Assembly: GCA_001599595.1 (NCBI GenBank)
Contig: BCHH01000005.1
Coordinates: 1,371,552-1,435,551, forward strand
Reading direction: 5' to 3'
Length of the DNA: 64,000 bases
Source of the DNA: Beverwykella pulmonaria
Taxonomy: Eukaryota > Ascomycota > Dothideomycetes > Pleosporales > Melanommataceae
Shown one piece after another: positions 21,605 through 32,430 of this stretch. The notes beneath the pieces are model-generated. The model did no database searches and was not told the DNA's origin. It saw only the letters and a list, made by a program, of their open reading frames with translations. How positions within the stretch are numbered: position 1 is the first letter of the stretch; each line of letters begins with the position of its first letter. A program made the translations under genes and the position numbers.

Positions 21605-22026
21605 TGTAACCAAAAAGACGTCTTAATTAAATAGAATAGACATATATGTATACTGCTTACACACCCCCCTCAGTTTCGAACACTTGAAGCTGATGTGATC
21701 AAAGACCATCCCCTGCCTTTCTCAAGCAGAGCTGCAATATGTGTGGAGCTTGTCCTGCTGAAAGTGCGGTGTTCCGCTATGTGCAGGCCTGTCAACCACT
21801 ATTGGTGCAGTTCCAGATTGGCCGATCGATATTTGCTTTCGTGTTCTGTATGGAGGTTGATGTGGACATTTAAATGTTTTTTGGTGGCAAAAGCTCGCTT
21901 ATGGTGCCTCACCCATGTACCAGTCCTCGCCAACGCTGCTCAAATGCGGAGACGGTCCAGGCTCATAACTGTAACCAAAAAGACGTCTTAATTAAATAGA
22001 ATAGACATATATGTATACTGCTTACA
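21605..22026 (-). mobile_element. Miniature LTR retroelement (TRIM-like)
   Basis: Two identical 57-bp direct repeats (21605-21661 and 21970-22026) with TGTAA...TTACA ends bound a 308-bp interior with no open reading frame of note. The whole unit is flanked by a perfect 5-bp duplication ACACG. Read on the minus strand, the interior starts with GTTATGAGCC (21960-21969), complementary to the anticodon loop region of initiator-Met tRNA, the half-tRNA primer type used by Copia elements. It ends with the purine tract CTGAGGGGGGTG (21662-21673) next to the 3' LTR. Non-autonomous. Confidence 0.85.
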
Positions 22027-22039
22027 ACACGTCTTATAC

Positions 22040-22237
22040 TGTCGGAATATATATATCGAACGTGGTGATCACGTGGTGATGTCGTGATCACGTGGCGACC
22101 ACATGAGACACTAGCGGTGCTTGGCGGCAAAGGGAGGATATAACCTCCTGAGCCTCACCTCAGATAGAGACAGAGACAATGAACAAGAACCACATTTGAA
22201 CCCCCATTTCAATTGAAATAGCCTTGTGTTACCAACA
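22040..22237. mobile_element. Solo LTR, family A (copy 2)
   Basis: TGTCGG...CCAACA, 198 bp, with perfect 5-bp duplication TATAC (22035-22039 and 22238-22242). Same family as 16535-16712. It ends 138 bp before the start codon of the secreted-protein ORF at 22376. Confidence 0.9.
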
Positions 22238-22375
22238 TATACTGTTAGGAGAATATAAAATTAGCATCCGCACGAAGCAGAATCAGTATCAACATCTACT
22301 TCAATACCATTCCACTCTTTCAGAACGCCATCCAATAACCCAAGACGAACAATCTTTTGCACCAAACAAGTCAAA

Positions 22376-22729
22376 ATGATGTACAACAACTTCATCACTG
22401 CAGTCATGCTGGGCATGGTAGCAGTCGAAGCTGCACCAAGTAGAGTTACGAGTGGAGTTGAGAAGCATGAGAATACTCAGTATTCCACCTTTACGCCGTG
22501 TATCCGGAACTTCCTTCCAAACTTCCCAAAGGAAGGCAAGCCTTTGGTAAAGCAAGCCAAAGATTGCGCCGCATCGACCAAAGGAGAGGCTAAACGTAAG
22601 GAACCTGAACAGGGAGCTCTTATCTGGGAGTCTGAGGAGGAGGATGGCTTTGGAGATTTCTGGGACTTCAATTGGGTCTCCTGTTTGAGTTCCAGTTCCG
22701 TGGCACTCAATGTAGCTAGTGAATTTTAG
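22376..22729 (+). CDS. Putative small secreted protein (117 aa)
   Basis: The ORF begins in good context (CAAAATGATG) with a convincing signal peptide (MMYNNFITAVMLGMVAVEA, cleavage near A20/A21). The mature part has only three Cys and is charged and acidic. A TATA-like TATAAAA lies at 22254-22260, followed by a CA/TC-rich leader typical of expressed fungal genes. The solo LTR ends just upstream. The last roughly 30 codons lie antisense to the KS relic, so the original 3' end may have been replaced. It could be an effector-like protein, or a truncated or chimeric gene. No family recognised. Confidence 0.5.
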   Translation: MMYNNFITAVMLGMVAVEAAPSRVTSGVEKHENTQYSTFTPCIRNFLPNFPKEGKPLVKQAKDCAASTKGEAKRKEPEQGALIWESEEEDGFGDFWDFNWVSCLSSSSVALNVASEF

Positions 22730-23807
22730 ATCCAGGTGTCCTAGCTTATGTGCTTTGGAGATGATGTTCACTTGTCCTTGGAGGCTGGGGTATGTGATGC
22801 TACTATCTGAATATCTCCTATTTTTAAACACAAACCTGTCAGAATGTACGAAGATCTCTTAGAAGGAGAACTTGCGCATTCATTGCGACAGAGCGAATGA
22901 TAGCCCGGATCGGATTCCCGTCTCTTATTGTAGCACTCAAGCTCTTTATGTACAAAGCTCCTGCAGCTTCAGCTCGACCATATCCATCCGCAGCCTCACC
23001 AAAGGAATGGGATGTAGAGGTTGGAGAGAATACACCTAACTTCGCAGTATTCATATGCTGATCAACAATCAACATCCAGTTTGTTCCTCCAAAAATAGCG
23101 CCATCGCATTCGCCCTTGTTGATAGATAGACATGCACTGCCAAGAGCATACATGGAAGATGAGCAAGCCGTGTTGAGAAGAGCACTTCAGGAATTCGTCT
23201 CAGGTGTTATTCCTTCGAAAGAATGGAGACATACCAAGGACCTTTGAGGTCAAAGACAATGGCTGATCCTGCTGCCGAGAAGTCCAGGATCAATCCCCGT
23301 AGTACCAAACGAGTGTCAAAAATTAGGGACTTTTAGTGCCATCTGCTGAAAGTCGCTTGTGAACGAAGCAACAAAGCAACCAGTTACTTGCCGAGACACA
23401 TCCTCCAATGAAGCACCGCCGTTCTCGAAAGCTTCGTACACCACTTCCAGAAGCTTGCGCTGCTGAGGGTCCATCCATATTGCCTCGACTGGAGAAAGCT
23501 TGAAAAGACTCGGATCAAAGTCCGCTGGATGGCCGTCGAGGAAATAGCCTCCCTGTACGTTGAAGCTGCCGGGGTGTCATTGTCTGAATGGAGGTGGGTA
23601 TCAATGTTGAACCTGCTGGCGGGAGCATGGGTCCTGTTTGCGATTCTTTTCTCCATGACCAATTCTCATAAGTCGCTAGGGGATTTGACATTTCCTGGGA
23701 GCCGATACCCTGAAGCAGAATCAGCATCACCACCTCCTAATAAAAGGCGGACAACAACATACCCATACCAACTATCGCGATTGGTTCCAATTCTTCCAAA
23801 TATCTGA
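22645..23807 (-). pseudogene. Relic of a highly reducing PKS: ketosynthase domain
   Basis: In order on the minus strand: EPIAIVGMG near 23795, then GYRLPGNVKSPSDL, then FNIDTHLHSDNDTP. Next come GYFLDGHPADFDPSLFKLSP and IWMDPQQRKLLEVVYEAFEN, then SRQVTGCFVASFTSD. The active-site Cys is in NTACSSSMYALGSA at about 23150-23175. GYGRAEAAGALYIK follows, and HGTGTQTGDPIE at about 22667-22702. At least four frameshifts or stops separate these blocks. The domain breaks off after HGTGT, so the last catalytic His region and all following domains are gone. Clearly a KS of a fungal type I highly reducing PKS; dead. Confidence 0.92.
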
Positions 23808-23811
23808 GACT

Positions 23812-24797
23812 ATGAGTAGATCACTAGTGATGAATTTTTCTACGCCTATTTCAAACTCTCCCCCAGCACGTTTTGAAGAGAGTCGTGCACCGATACTCGT
23901 TGGAGTAGCAAGCACATTCATCATCGTCGAAGTTACTATTGTCGTCTTACGAGTGATATCACGACGAATTATCAGCGCTATACTTTTCTGCCTTGGACTA
24001 TGTGTTCTGAGAATCGGTAGGCCTCAAACCCTTCGCAAGACTTTCCTCTTAATTAGGCAGACGAAGACTTATATTCTTAGTCGAACCGAAAGTAAATGGT
24101 ATCGGGCGACATCTTAATTTCCTATACGTTTCTAATACCGCAGCTCTTGTTCCTTGGGGAAAGCAGGATACGCCATCGAACAACTCTACTGCACTGCTGT
24201 CGTTTCCCCCAAACTCTCGACCCTAGTATCTTACCTTCGGATCTTCCTGGACAAATGATACAGGATTGGTACTTACGTGCTTGGTGCCATTATTTTGGTG
24301 AACGGTATCGGGAGAGTTGTTGCATCTTTCGATTCTTGTCACCCATTTTCGGCTCGATACTAGAGTCCAGAGTATGCGGATCAACATTGCATCAACACGG
24401 CGGCATATTGGCATTGGGCCAGCCTCCCAAACATAATGACGGACGTTGTTATCCTTGCACCACCTCTTCCTACGCTTTGGTGTCTGAGAATGTCCAAGAA
24501 AGACCGACTCGCGCTGATCTTGATCTTCATTACTGGACCTATGTACGTGGAGCGGCGTCTCGCATATCTTAAAAAATGCTAATATCATGTAGAGGGATTT
24601 CCACTTTAGTAATCCATTTTTCCGTCTTTTTCAATGTCGAAGCCCTTGTTAATGATGGCACTTTCCTATCCGCAGATTTAGCTGTGTGGTCTTTGGTCGA
24701 GCCGGGTATGTATCTACTGGCTGCTTGCCTCTCGACTATTCGACCCCTTGTACTCAAAATCTTCGGTGGAGTTTCACAACCTAAGGGTTTTTCCTAG
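23812..24797 (+). pseudogene. Rhodopsin-domain (PTH11/SAT4-like) membrane protein, degenerate
   Basis: Starts with PPARFEESRAPILVGVASTF, followed by a first helix ending VLRVISRR. The middle continues in other frames with LYCTAVVSPKLSTLVSYLRI, TYVLGAIILVNGIG and WASLPNIMTDVVILAPPLP, then LRMSKKDRLALILIFITG. A GTACGT..TAG intron precedes DLAVWSLVEPGMYLLAACL. These are the hallmark blocks of the fungal seven-helix rhodopsin-like family. Frameshifts, a stop after YLRIFLDK and loss of the conserved DDY region show it is dead. Its start abuts the KS relic, which reads the other way. Confidence 0.82.
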
Positions 24798-26077
24798 CGG
24801 TAGCAGTTCGACGAGTTTTATTTATCTAGAATCACGGAGCAATCGCAAGCGTAATTAGAGAAGCGACGAAGATAGCATCCTTAGAGATTGCTAGCGGCTA
24901 CTTTGGTGTATATATATTGTTAGACTAATAAATCGCTGGAATTATTTGTCTTTTCTGATTTAGTGCGCTTCAAGTCATGTGTAGAAATGGCGCCAATGAA
25001 AAATTGGATAATGTATTCGATCGAATGTAGCCGTTCCTTTGATTGCCATATTATATGAGCTTTTGCAACAATTTTTGGAAACGAAAAGCAACGATAAAGT
25101 GAATGTCTCACAAAAGGCCAAAACGAGAGTATTTGCCGAATGTCAAAATTCACTAACTGTGATCGAAATCGGAATACAAACCAGTGTTCTCATCTGAGGC
25201 AACATCTCATACCTGAACTGCCTCAGCTACAGGAACCAATGAAGCATAACCAAGATAACTTGTAGTCCAAATCACAGCTTGGTTTAGATATACACCGCCG
25301 CGTAGTGATGCCAAGATATATGCCAAGATGCATTGTTGCTAGCGTGTGAATGTGATATCTGCACGTGGTTAGATAAGGAGATCGTTGGATAAATATTACC
25401 CGATCACTTATTGCCCTCTGAAATCCCCCTGTCTTTGGCGCCGTGAATTTCGTTCTCTCCGACTGCGCCGGTTACGCCCCACTAAACGAGCCGAACGTTG
25501 AACTGGGCCGCAGGATCGCATGCGGCGCGTAGAATATTTGGGGTTTTATATATTACATCCATATTGCGGCACGGCTTTCGGCTCCAATCGAGGTCAAAGA
25601 AGGTCGGGTTTGAGAGAGTATCGGGATGACCTAAGTGGTAACGGTCCAAAGCGGGAGGCGCCGTTGATGGCTCCTATCTACGGGTCTGACTGTTAGAGAG
25701 CAAGAACACCGCAATATACTGTAGTGAATATGAGAGATGTCTTGTAAGGTCTTGGATGCAGACTCGTATTGAGGTTGCATCTTGAGCGGCATAGAGAGTA
25801 ACAGGGCGGAAATCCGATTATTTCGATACGGTAAGAGGGGTTGGTGGGCTGACGAGGATTGCATTTCAGTGTATGTTTGTTCTAAAAACAGACTGCAAGA
25901 TTGCGCCTCATCGAATTCACCGGGTGATATTTGATGGTGGAGTTTTCGGACGCATAAAGCCAGGCTCTTTCCTAAAGTCTGTGGAGAACACTGAAACATC
26001 AGTTGTTCTCGAGCTCGTTTACTACTACCATCCAACACCATTGACATTTCCCACTTCAAACTATTCATTTTTTCATC
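24798..26077. other. Intergenic, 5' region of the reductase gene
   Basis: AT-rich up to 25.4 kb, then more GC-balanced. No gene recognised; the nearest 200 bp contain pyrimidine-rich promoter-like sequence before the ATG at 26078. Confidence 0.45.
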
Positions 26078-27202
26078 ATGGTCGCGAATACTGGCTTGAT
26101 CTTCTTGAAAGCGCCCGTCGCCTCGCCGGCGATTGGAGAGCATCTGAACATCGAGACGAGAGAATTCGATCTCAACGCGGAGCTGCCTGAGGGATACATG
26201 ACAGTCAAGAATATATATGTGTCATTCGATCCTTATCAACGTGGTTGCATGCGAGAGCCTGATTCAGGAACCTGGGCTCCACCATTCACACCAGGACATC
26301 CAGTGCTCAGTGGCGCCGTATCTAAGGTCCTTAAATCCAAGGTTCCGAACTTCCAACCAGGTGACTTAGTATGGGGAATGTTCGGCGCTGAAGAGTATTC
26401 ACTTGTACCTCCTTTCTTGCTACCGATGGTCCGGAAGTTGGAAAACCCGCTCGGTCTCGATCCCATCCTTTTTACTGGAGCTCTAGGTACGTCGGGACTG
26501 AGCGCATACGCATCGTTCTACGAATTCGGGAAGCCACAAAAAGAGCAAACGATATTCATCTCGGCTGCGAGCGGCGGAGTAGGGCAGATAGTGGGCCAAT
26601 TGGCGAAGATTGAAGGGCTGACAGTTATCGGGAGCGTTGGGAGCGACGAAAAGCTCGACTTTATTAAGAAAGAGCTGGGATTTGACGCTGGGTTCAATTA
26701 CAAAAAAGAGAAGGTTGCCGACGCATTGCACAGACTTGCACCTGGTGGGATCGATATATACTATGACAATGTCGGAGGCGAGACATTAGATGTCGCGTTA
26801 GGTGCAATGAAGGATTTTGGCAGGATTGGTACGTATCGCCTTCTTGTTACATTCCTATCTGTATGAAACAAGAAGCAGAGAGCTAATCTGAGACTGGCAG
26901 TTGGATGCGGAATGATCTCGCAATACAATCTTCCTCAGGAAGAGAAGTATGGGCTAAAGAACATGATGAACCTCTTTCTGAAGAGACTAACGCTTCAGGG
27001 GTTCATCATTTCAGACCCAGAGCATGCCAGAAAATATGCGATGGAGTTCTTTATGAAGATGAGCATCTGGCTGAAGGAAGGGAAAATTAAGACGAAGGAG
27101 AGTGTCACTGTGGGGATCGAGAATGCTGCGACGTGCTATCTTGGCATGTTCACTGGCGAGAACTTTGGGAAGACAGTGTTGAAGGTCGCGGACCTCGAGT
27201 AA
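26078..27202 (+). CDS. NADP-dependent MDR-family reductase (prostaglandin/alkenal reductase-like)
   Basis: Zinc-independent medium-chain reductase that reduces alpha,beta-unsaturated carbonyls with NADPH. Exons 26078-26828 and 26901-27202, joining GRI to VGCGMISQYN exactly, 350 aa, the family length. Seen: the N-terminal substrate fold with SFDPYQRGCM, the GALGTSGLSAY helix, the nucleotide-binding motif AASGGVGQIVGQLAK (about residues 168-182), YYDNVGGETLD and the C-terminal VGIENAATCYLGMFTGEN. It is complete, with no damage although relics lie on both sides. A role beside the lost PKS is possible but unproven; such reductases are common stand-alone genes. Confidence 0.93.
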
Positions 27203-27909
27203 CTGCGATTTAGTTCGGAGGTAGAGATAGGGCGATGAATTGGAGCGTAATATCGCAAGCGGCAGCCTTTGGATGGGTGCAAAGCAGCTGGCGGACATCC
27301 CAAACCAGATCTGGCAAGTATTACATAATGCATTCTTATTTGCCTGCCAATGACAAGGTTCTAATGAATCTGAGCGTATTTGTTCACGCGCTGTTTTCTT
27401 TGTACTTTTATTGAGAGAGAGACGGAAACCAGGGGCTCGGATGAGCATTCTTCCTCCGCCAAGGCTTGAGCGGAAGAGCAGGGAAGAAAAGGTATCAAAT
27501 GTGCAAAGCGTTATTTCATTGCTACACGATACAGCCCAGCAATCGAGGGTATAATGATATTTTTCGTGATGTAACAAAGTAGATTGTATTGATGTTAAGT
27601 ATATTGATTCTGCAGAGGAGCTACTGAAGAAATATCTATAATCTTACCAAGCACACTAGGAGCATGCCAAGATAGTGAAAACAAATATAGAAGCGAGTCA
27701 CATGAGCAAACATCGAGGTAACTCACCATGTGACCCACGGGCCGACAAATTGCCTTACTGTACTCCTCATTCCTTCACCGCCTGCTTCCTGCTGCATGTA
27801 TCCTATGTCCGTCATGGCGCCCCGACTAGCCTTTCCTGATTTGCTTGAGCCTACAACAGTGATGGTCTGTCGGCCGCAGCCCTCATCTTTGCGCTGCTCA
27901 CCGGGGTAA
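27203..27909. other. Intergenic
   Basis: 3' regions of the reductase (+) and the GH26 relic (-). No gene recognised. Confidence 0.5.
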
Positions 27910-28945
27910 TTAACTTCCTGCATATTTTACGCACTTGGTCACGCCATCCACAGTTTCCACGTTTGAGTCCGAATAAACATTGTACAAGAACTGCTTCGAA
28001 TTGGTGCTTCCTCCAGATATGAAGTCGCCCGCCCAAGTTACCCAGTAAGCCCATGGGATTTTTAAACCGATCTGCCATTGAGGATCCGGGATGACACCCA
28101 ATTCCGCCAGCGCTAGCACCCTACTTCCACCACTCAGTTCATATAGCGTTTGCCATGCGCTGGCCTGCGGGTTGTGATCGCCAGCGCTTGCGTTAATATC
28201 CACCGTCACGATACCACTTATCGTTACCAGGGTACCAATCGCTCTTATCAGCATTGCACACCCATACCATAATTTGTAGGCCGTGGTAAGTAGTCAGACG
28301 AGTGTAAACAAGATTCCAGAGCTGCCTGAAGGCTGGGGAACTGGATGCACCCCACCAGAACTAACCGCTATCAGGATCGTGCAACGGTCGGAAAAGGATC
28401 CGGACCCCGTTATCCTGCAGTTTTTCAACTTCACAGCAGCTTGCAGTTCGTACCCTTTCAGCTCTCCGCAAGAGCGCTCTTCGCAAGAGCGCTCTTCAGA
28501 GTAAACGAAGTGGCTTTGGTATAGAAACCGCTATACCATGGCTGGCCGTTTTTGCCAAGATTCGCCGGTGCAATCCAGTGCCAGCAGAAGGTATTGATCC
28601 GCCCGCGTTGTCGTTGCTGATCGCTGTGTCTACATCTGTGCCACTTGCACCATTCTATTCGACGGAAGGCGAGTAGTTGATAAAGTCGTTGCCCAACATG
28701 ACAGGTGTTTTACCAGTCTGTGACTGAACCCACTTAAAATAGGTGCTATCCTACTACCCGCAGAGACAGTGCCACCCGAACTGGTTCCGAATGAACTTGA
28801 GAAGCACTCTGACGTACGTATTGGCATTCGAATCTATATTTTCATAAGTTATTCAGGCGCGATTGAGGTGGTCCAGGGGAAATTAAGAAAGGGCCAGGCT
28901 CGGGGTGACTAGAACGCCGAACAGGAGAGAGTCTAGGATATGCAT
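27910..28945 (-). pseudogene. GH26 endo-beta-1,4-mannanase, degenerate
   Basis: Starts at ATG 28945 with a signal-peptide-like MHILDSLLFGVLVTPSLALS followed at once by a stop. Then come typical GH26 blocks in several frames: WVQSQTGKTPVMLGNDFINY, GASGTDVDTAI, then KLWNLVYTRLTTYHGL-like sequence and DKSDWYPGND. One clean 114-codon stretch has VDINASAGDHNP, WQTLYELSGGSR, LAELGVIPD, AYWVTWAGDFISGGSTNSK and VYSD, to 27910. Multiple frameshifts, so no active enzyme. A duplicated 15-bp unit with a GAGCGCTC core at about 28468-28498 interrupts the middle. The blocks agree with secreted mannanases that attack mannan backbones. Confidence 0.8.
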
Positions 28946-29919
28946 GTTGAGGTGTTGAGGTAAGAATCTGAATGCTAATCCTCATCGTGACATAAGCATA
29001 GAGAGTTTGGTAAGAAATAAATTCTCCTCATTTCGAAAAAAGAGTTCCACAGTAACATAGTGGCATTCCTGTGAAGCAAATATACAGATCATATCACTGG
29101 CGGAATCGAACTTGAACCAAGCCTTTGTAAGATTAATTGCCTAGCAATATTTAAATTGATTCGGTAGGGGCATTTTCATGAAAAGACCACTTGAACGCGA
29201 CTTAGGACGAGCTATTGCGGTTGCGAGGCGCGTCCCAAAACAGCACGGACATGCCTGGTCCGGTCGAATCAACTAGGCTCTGAACAGTAGCCAATCATTA
29301 GACACTCACCATAACAAAAATCTAGCCTAACTAGAAAATACGGGTCAAAGTTTATTTCGTTCGGAGACACGACCGAGAATCATAATAATAGAGGACCCTA
29401 GAAGCCCTAACTCCCGATCTGAATCCCGAACCTCCCACTAAACCATACAGTATTTAAAAACGCCTATGTATAGCGCACTCACCATGCCGTACTGTCACAT
29501 GACCGAAATCGCCCTGGGGTCGCGATAGTGGACAGAGCCACGGAGTTCGACGGAATTGCTCCATCGACATCAGACACTGCTCGGTATCCTTCCACAATTA
29601 AACATAAAGCTTTGTACTCTATTCCTTTATGCAAGTGCCCGGCTGTTTAATTAAATTGAACTTGCCCACTTGGATACGATGTATTTTGGCGTTACTACAT
29701 AGAAATCGACCGTCCCTACGTTGTCTCACTCTCCGCATCCTCCCTCCATTTCTTTGTGTTCCTGGCGGGCCTAAATCATTCGGTGATATCCGCAGCTTTT
29801 GGATTCCCGGGGGTAAAGGGGGGTTCTCCGTTTCATCCATTCACCGCTAACAAATTACTCTGCCTGTCAGTATATAGCCCAATGCTTTTTGAGGTCCATG
29901 AGGGCATACTGTATTATCA
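28946..29919. other. AT-rich spacer
   Basis: No gene or repeat recognised between the GH26 relic and the 3' end of the alpha-galactosidase gene. Confidence 0.45.
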
Positions 29920-31350
29920 TCAATTGCTGTAGTATGACCCGTTTGGCCAGCTACATTGCCAGTAAATTGCACAATAAGGTAGCCCCATTCTCTCCACTTC
30001 AGGCTCCGGCCCTGCGTCGGTGAGCAAAAGCGCAGCAACTCCGTGCGCAGGCAAATTTAAGCTGATATTCCTCAAAGCAGTGCCGTTGTTTGTATGGCTC
30101 CACATATCGTAGACATTATACATACGTCCCGCTCGGATGGCCCAGCTTTCAGTTAAATTGAAGAACATACTAGCAGGCCGGTCAAACGTGTTAAGCACCA
30201 TGAAGATCACACCGTAGCTGCTGTTCCCGGACCAATACTGTGCAGGATAGGTGGCATTAGACACATAGTCCGTATTAATACCCCAGCGGAAAGGAGAAAT
30301 GGCCTCGCCGACATTTGGGTCTTGGTTGATCTTTATGAGGTCCCGATTACCAAGGATCTCAATTGTCTCGCGGGTTGCATTCGTAAGGTCAGTCCCTATT
30401 ATCAGTGGACTCTTAAGCAACGCCCAGGCCGTGAAATGGCTCTTCGCTTCGTCGTATGTGAGGTTGCCGACGGGGGTGCCTTGCCCAGTATTTCCGACTT
30501 CGAGCATATCCAAGTCGTTATGCCCATAGAATCCTGAGCCCCAGTACAAGAAACTGGCTTGATCGATAATGGAAGCAATTGCACTCCACCACGGTCGGAT
30601 ATCTCCATTGATGCGCCAGCTGTGGCCTATTTGTTTGCCCCATATCCAAGGTTGCTGCCACCCCCATTCGCATATGGAAAGCCAGAATGGCTCGCTCTGG
30701 GCTTGGAAGGCATAAGAAGCAATCGCGTTGGACATGCGTTGATAGCGGCCGTAGACATTTTCTTGGGTTACGTTATCGAAGGGGATGTAACAGTTGTCAT
30801 ACTTTAGGTAATCGAATCCCCATTCCGTCCAAGTTTGGAGGTCTTGTGCTTCGTGGCCGTAGGAGCCGGGATAGCCTGCGCATGTTTGGTATCCTGAGTC
30901 GCTGTATGCGGAGGCGGAGATTCCCAACTTTTTAAGCTCGGATGTGAAGAATTTGAGACCGTTGGGCCATTTCTTGGGATCTTGAAAGACTTAGCCAAAT
31001 AGTTCGCAGTAGAACAAAAAAGACTAACCTTCGATTAACTTGCCATCTGTGCTGCGGCTCTTAAGAGTGAAGCAATCGTCGAGTATAATCGAGTTGTAAC
31101 CAGCTTCTACTAAGCCATGCTTCACCATTGCTTGGGCTTGACCAAGGACTCTCTCTTGGTCGTAGTTACAGGCAAAGGCATTCCAGGCTGCAGCGATGGT
31201 AAGCAAATTTCAAATCCTTACCTCATAGGGGTAACTCTTACTGTCGTAGCCCATTTTGGGCAATTTGCCAACTCCATTATTGAGAGCCGCAGTATATTGC
31301 AAGAAGCCAACAGAAAAAATCGCGAGGGAAAGCATTTTGACTTTATGCAT
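29920..31350 (-). CDS. GH27 alpha-galactosidase, secreted
   Basis: Removes alpha-1,6-galactose from galactomannan and raffinose-type sugars outside the cell. Three exons: 31242-31350, 31029-31187 and 29920-30980, giving 442 aa; all introns are GT..AG and frame-exact. Signal peptide MHKVKMLSLAIFSVGFLQYTAA, then GKLPKMGYD joined to TWNAFACNYDQE. YNSIILDDC follows. The nucleophile Asp is in FDYLKYDNC (about residue 151) and the acid/base Asp in SWRINGDIRPWW (about 216). The family block YGHNDLDMLEVGN and a C-terminal beta domain ending AIYWQCSWPNGSYYSN follow. Complete and undamaged. The start may be the second Met at 31335. Its neighbour is a dead GH26 mannanase on the same strand, a natural partner for galactomannan breakdown. 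Confidence 0.93.
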
Positions 31351-32180
31351 AGAGGAACACAAAGGACAGCGCTTCCATAATTTTTGGTATTCTCTTTAAA
31401 TACTTGTTGCTTGATATGATGTGGATGGATCAAGAACGCTTACTTGAAGCAGACATCACGATCTCGCCGGAGGATCCGTGACAAAACTGGCTTAGCTTCA
31501 AACAACGACCTCCGCTTTGTCCAGCCCGCTGTTATAAAAAACCTTTATTGTACCCTTAATACACTTGGGAGGCTTCTTGCACCTCGACTGCGCTAGCACG
31601 GATGGTCGGCCCGCTTCGGCTACACCTTGTAAGGGGACAACTGTGGCTGGGACTGACTTTGGCCCTGCCGAGACTATAAGAAACGAATACAAGAACTATT
31701 AAAACTCATGAAACTGAACTACCAAGAGAAAGTACTATGGTACGAGACGACATAAGTAAAGGTATAGCACTAGAAAGCATGACCAGATAGTCTGCATATG
31801 ATAATGGAACGACATTGCTGAGCAGTGTCAGGATTTCGGATGGAGTTACCCGTTTTCCGCCCCTCTACTATGGCTGCTCTCTTCTTCGCATCAGGGATGC
31901 GATCCTGTACCGTTTGTCCGACCAGCTCCTATGAGTCGACCATCGTACGTGTATTTTCAATGGTATTATGCCCGGTCTCGCACAGCGCCACGCAAAATTA
32001 GAGGAGATCTAGCGGCGGTCCTATAAAGAAATTTTAGAAGAATGCGGAGAATAATTTGTCCGTGCTATCAGCAAAGCAGAGCGAATGTCAATTAAATTAA
32101 CAAAACTTTTAATATAGGTTTTTGGTAAAGACAGTACGGAGGCATCGGGTTATACGGGCATGTTAGGAATGGCATAATTT
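31351..32180. other. 5' region of the GH27 gene and AT-rich spacer
   Basis: No gene recognised. Confidence 0.45.
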
Positions 32181-32430
32181 AGTCAAGGACAATGGCAGGA
32201 AATCGAAGAGCTGAAGGCGCAAGTGATGGAGACGAGCAAAAGGCTGCTCGTGTTGGATTATCCTTCCACGCTGACTAGCATGACATCGGCGTATAGTAAT
32301 GAAAGGCGATTGAAAGAAGCCGGGGAACTGTTAGTGCAAGCGATGTGGATAAAAAAGGGAGGAGGATCCAAATATGCTGACTAGCATGAACAATTTTGTA
32401 CAAATTTGTATATACGTTGAGGTCTTAAAG
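32181..32430 (+). pseudogene. TPR (kinesin-light-chain type) repeat fragment
   Basis: A + strand reading gives QGQWQEIEELKAQVMETSKR, LDYPSTLTSM, then SNERRLKEAGELLVQAM. After a frameshift a further DPNMLTSMNNFVQ follows. This is the 42-residue TPR unit found in tandem at the C-terminus of fungal NB-ARC/NACHT proteins. Only two or three decayed units remain; no NTPase part is nearby. Confidence 0.72.

Noticed and set aside
25631..26143. 170-codon minus-strand frame over the reductase promoter
   Set aside because: Overlaps the start of the clear reductase gene on the other strand and has no recognisable motif.
29085..29135. tRNA-like 3' end on the minus strand (GGTTCAAGTTCGATTCC)
   Set aside because: No matching acceptor, D or anticodon stems in the 70 bp upstream, so a tRNA gene cannot be folded.
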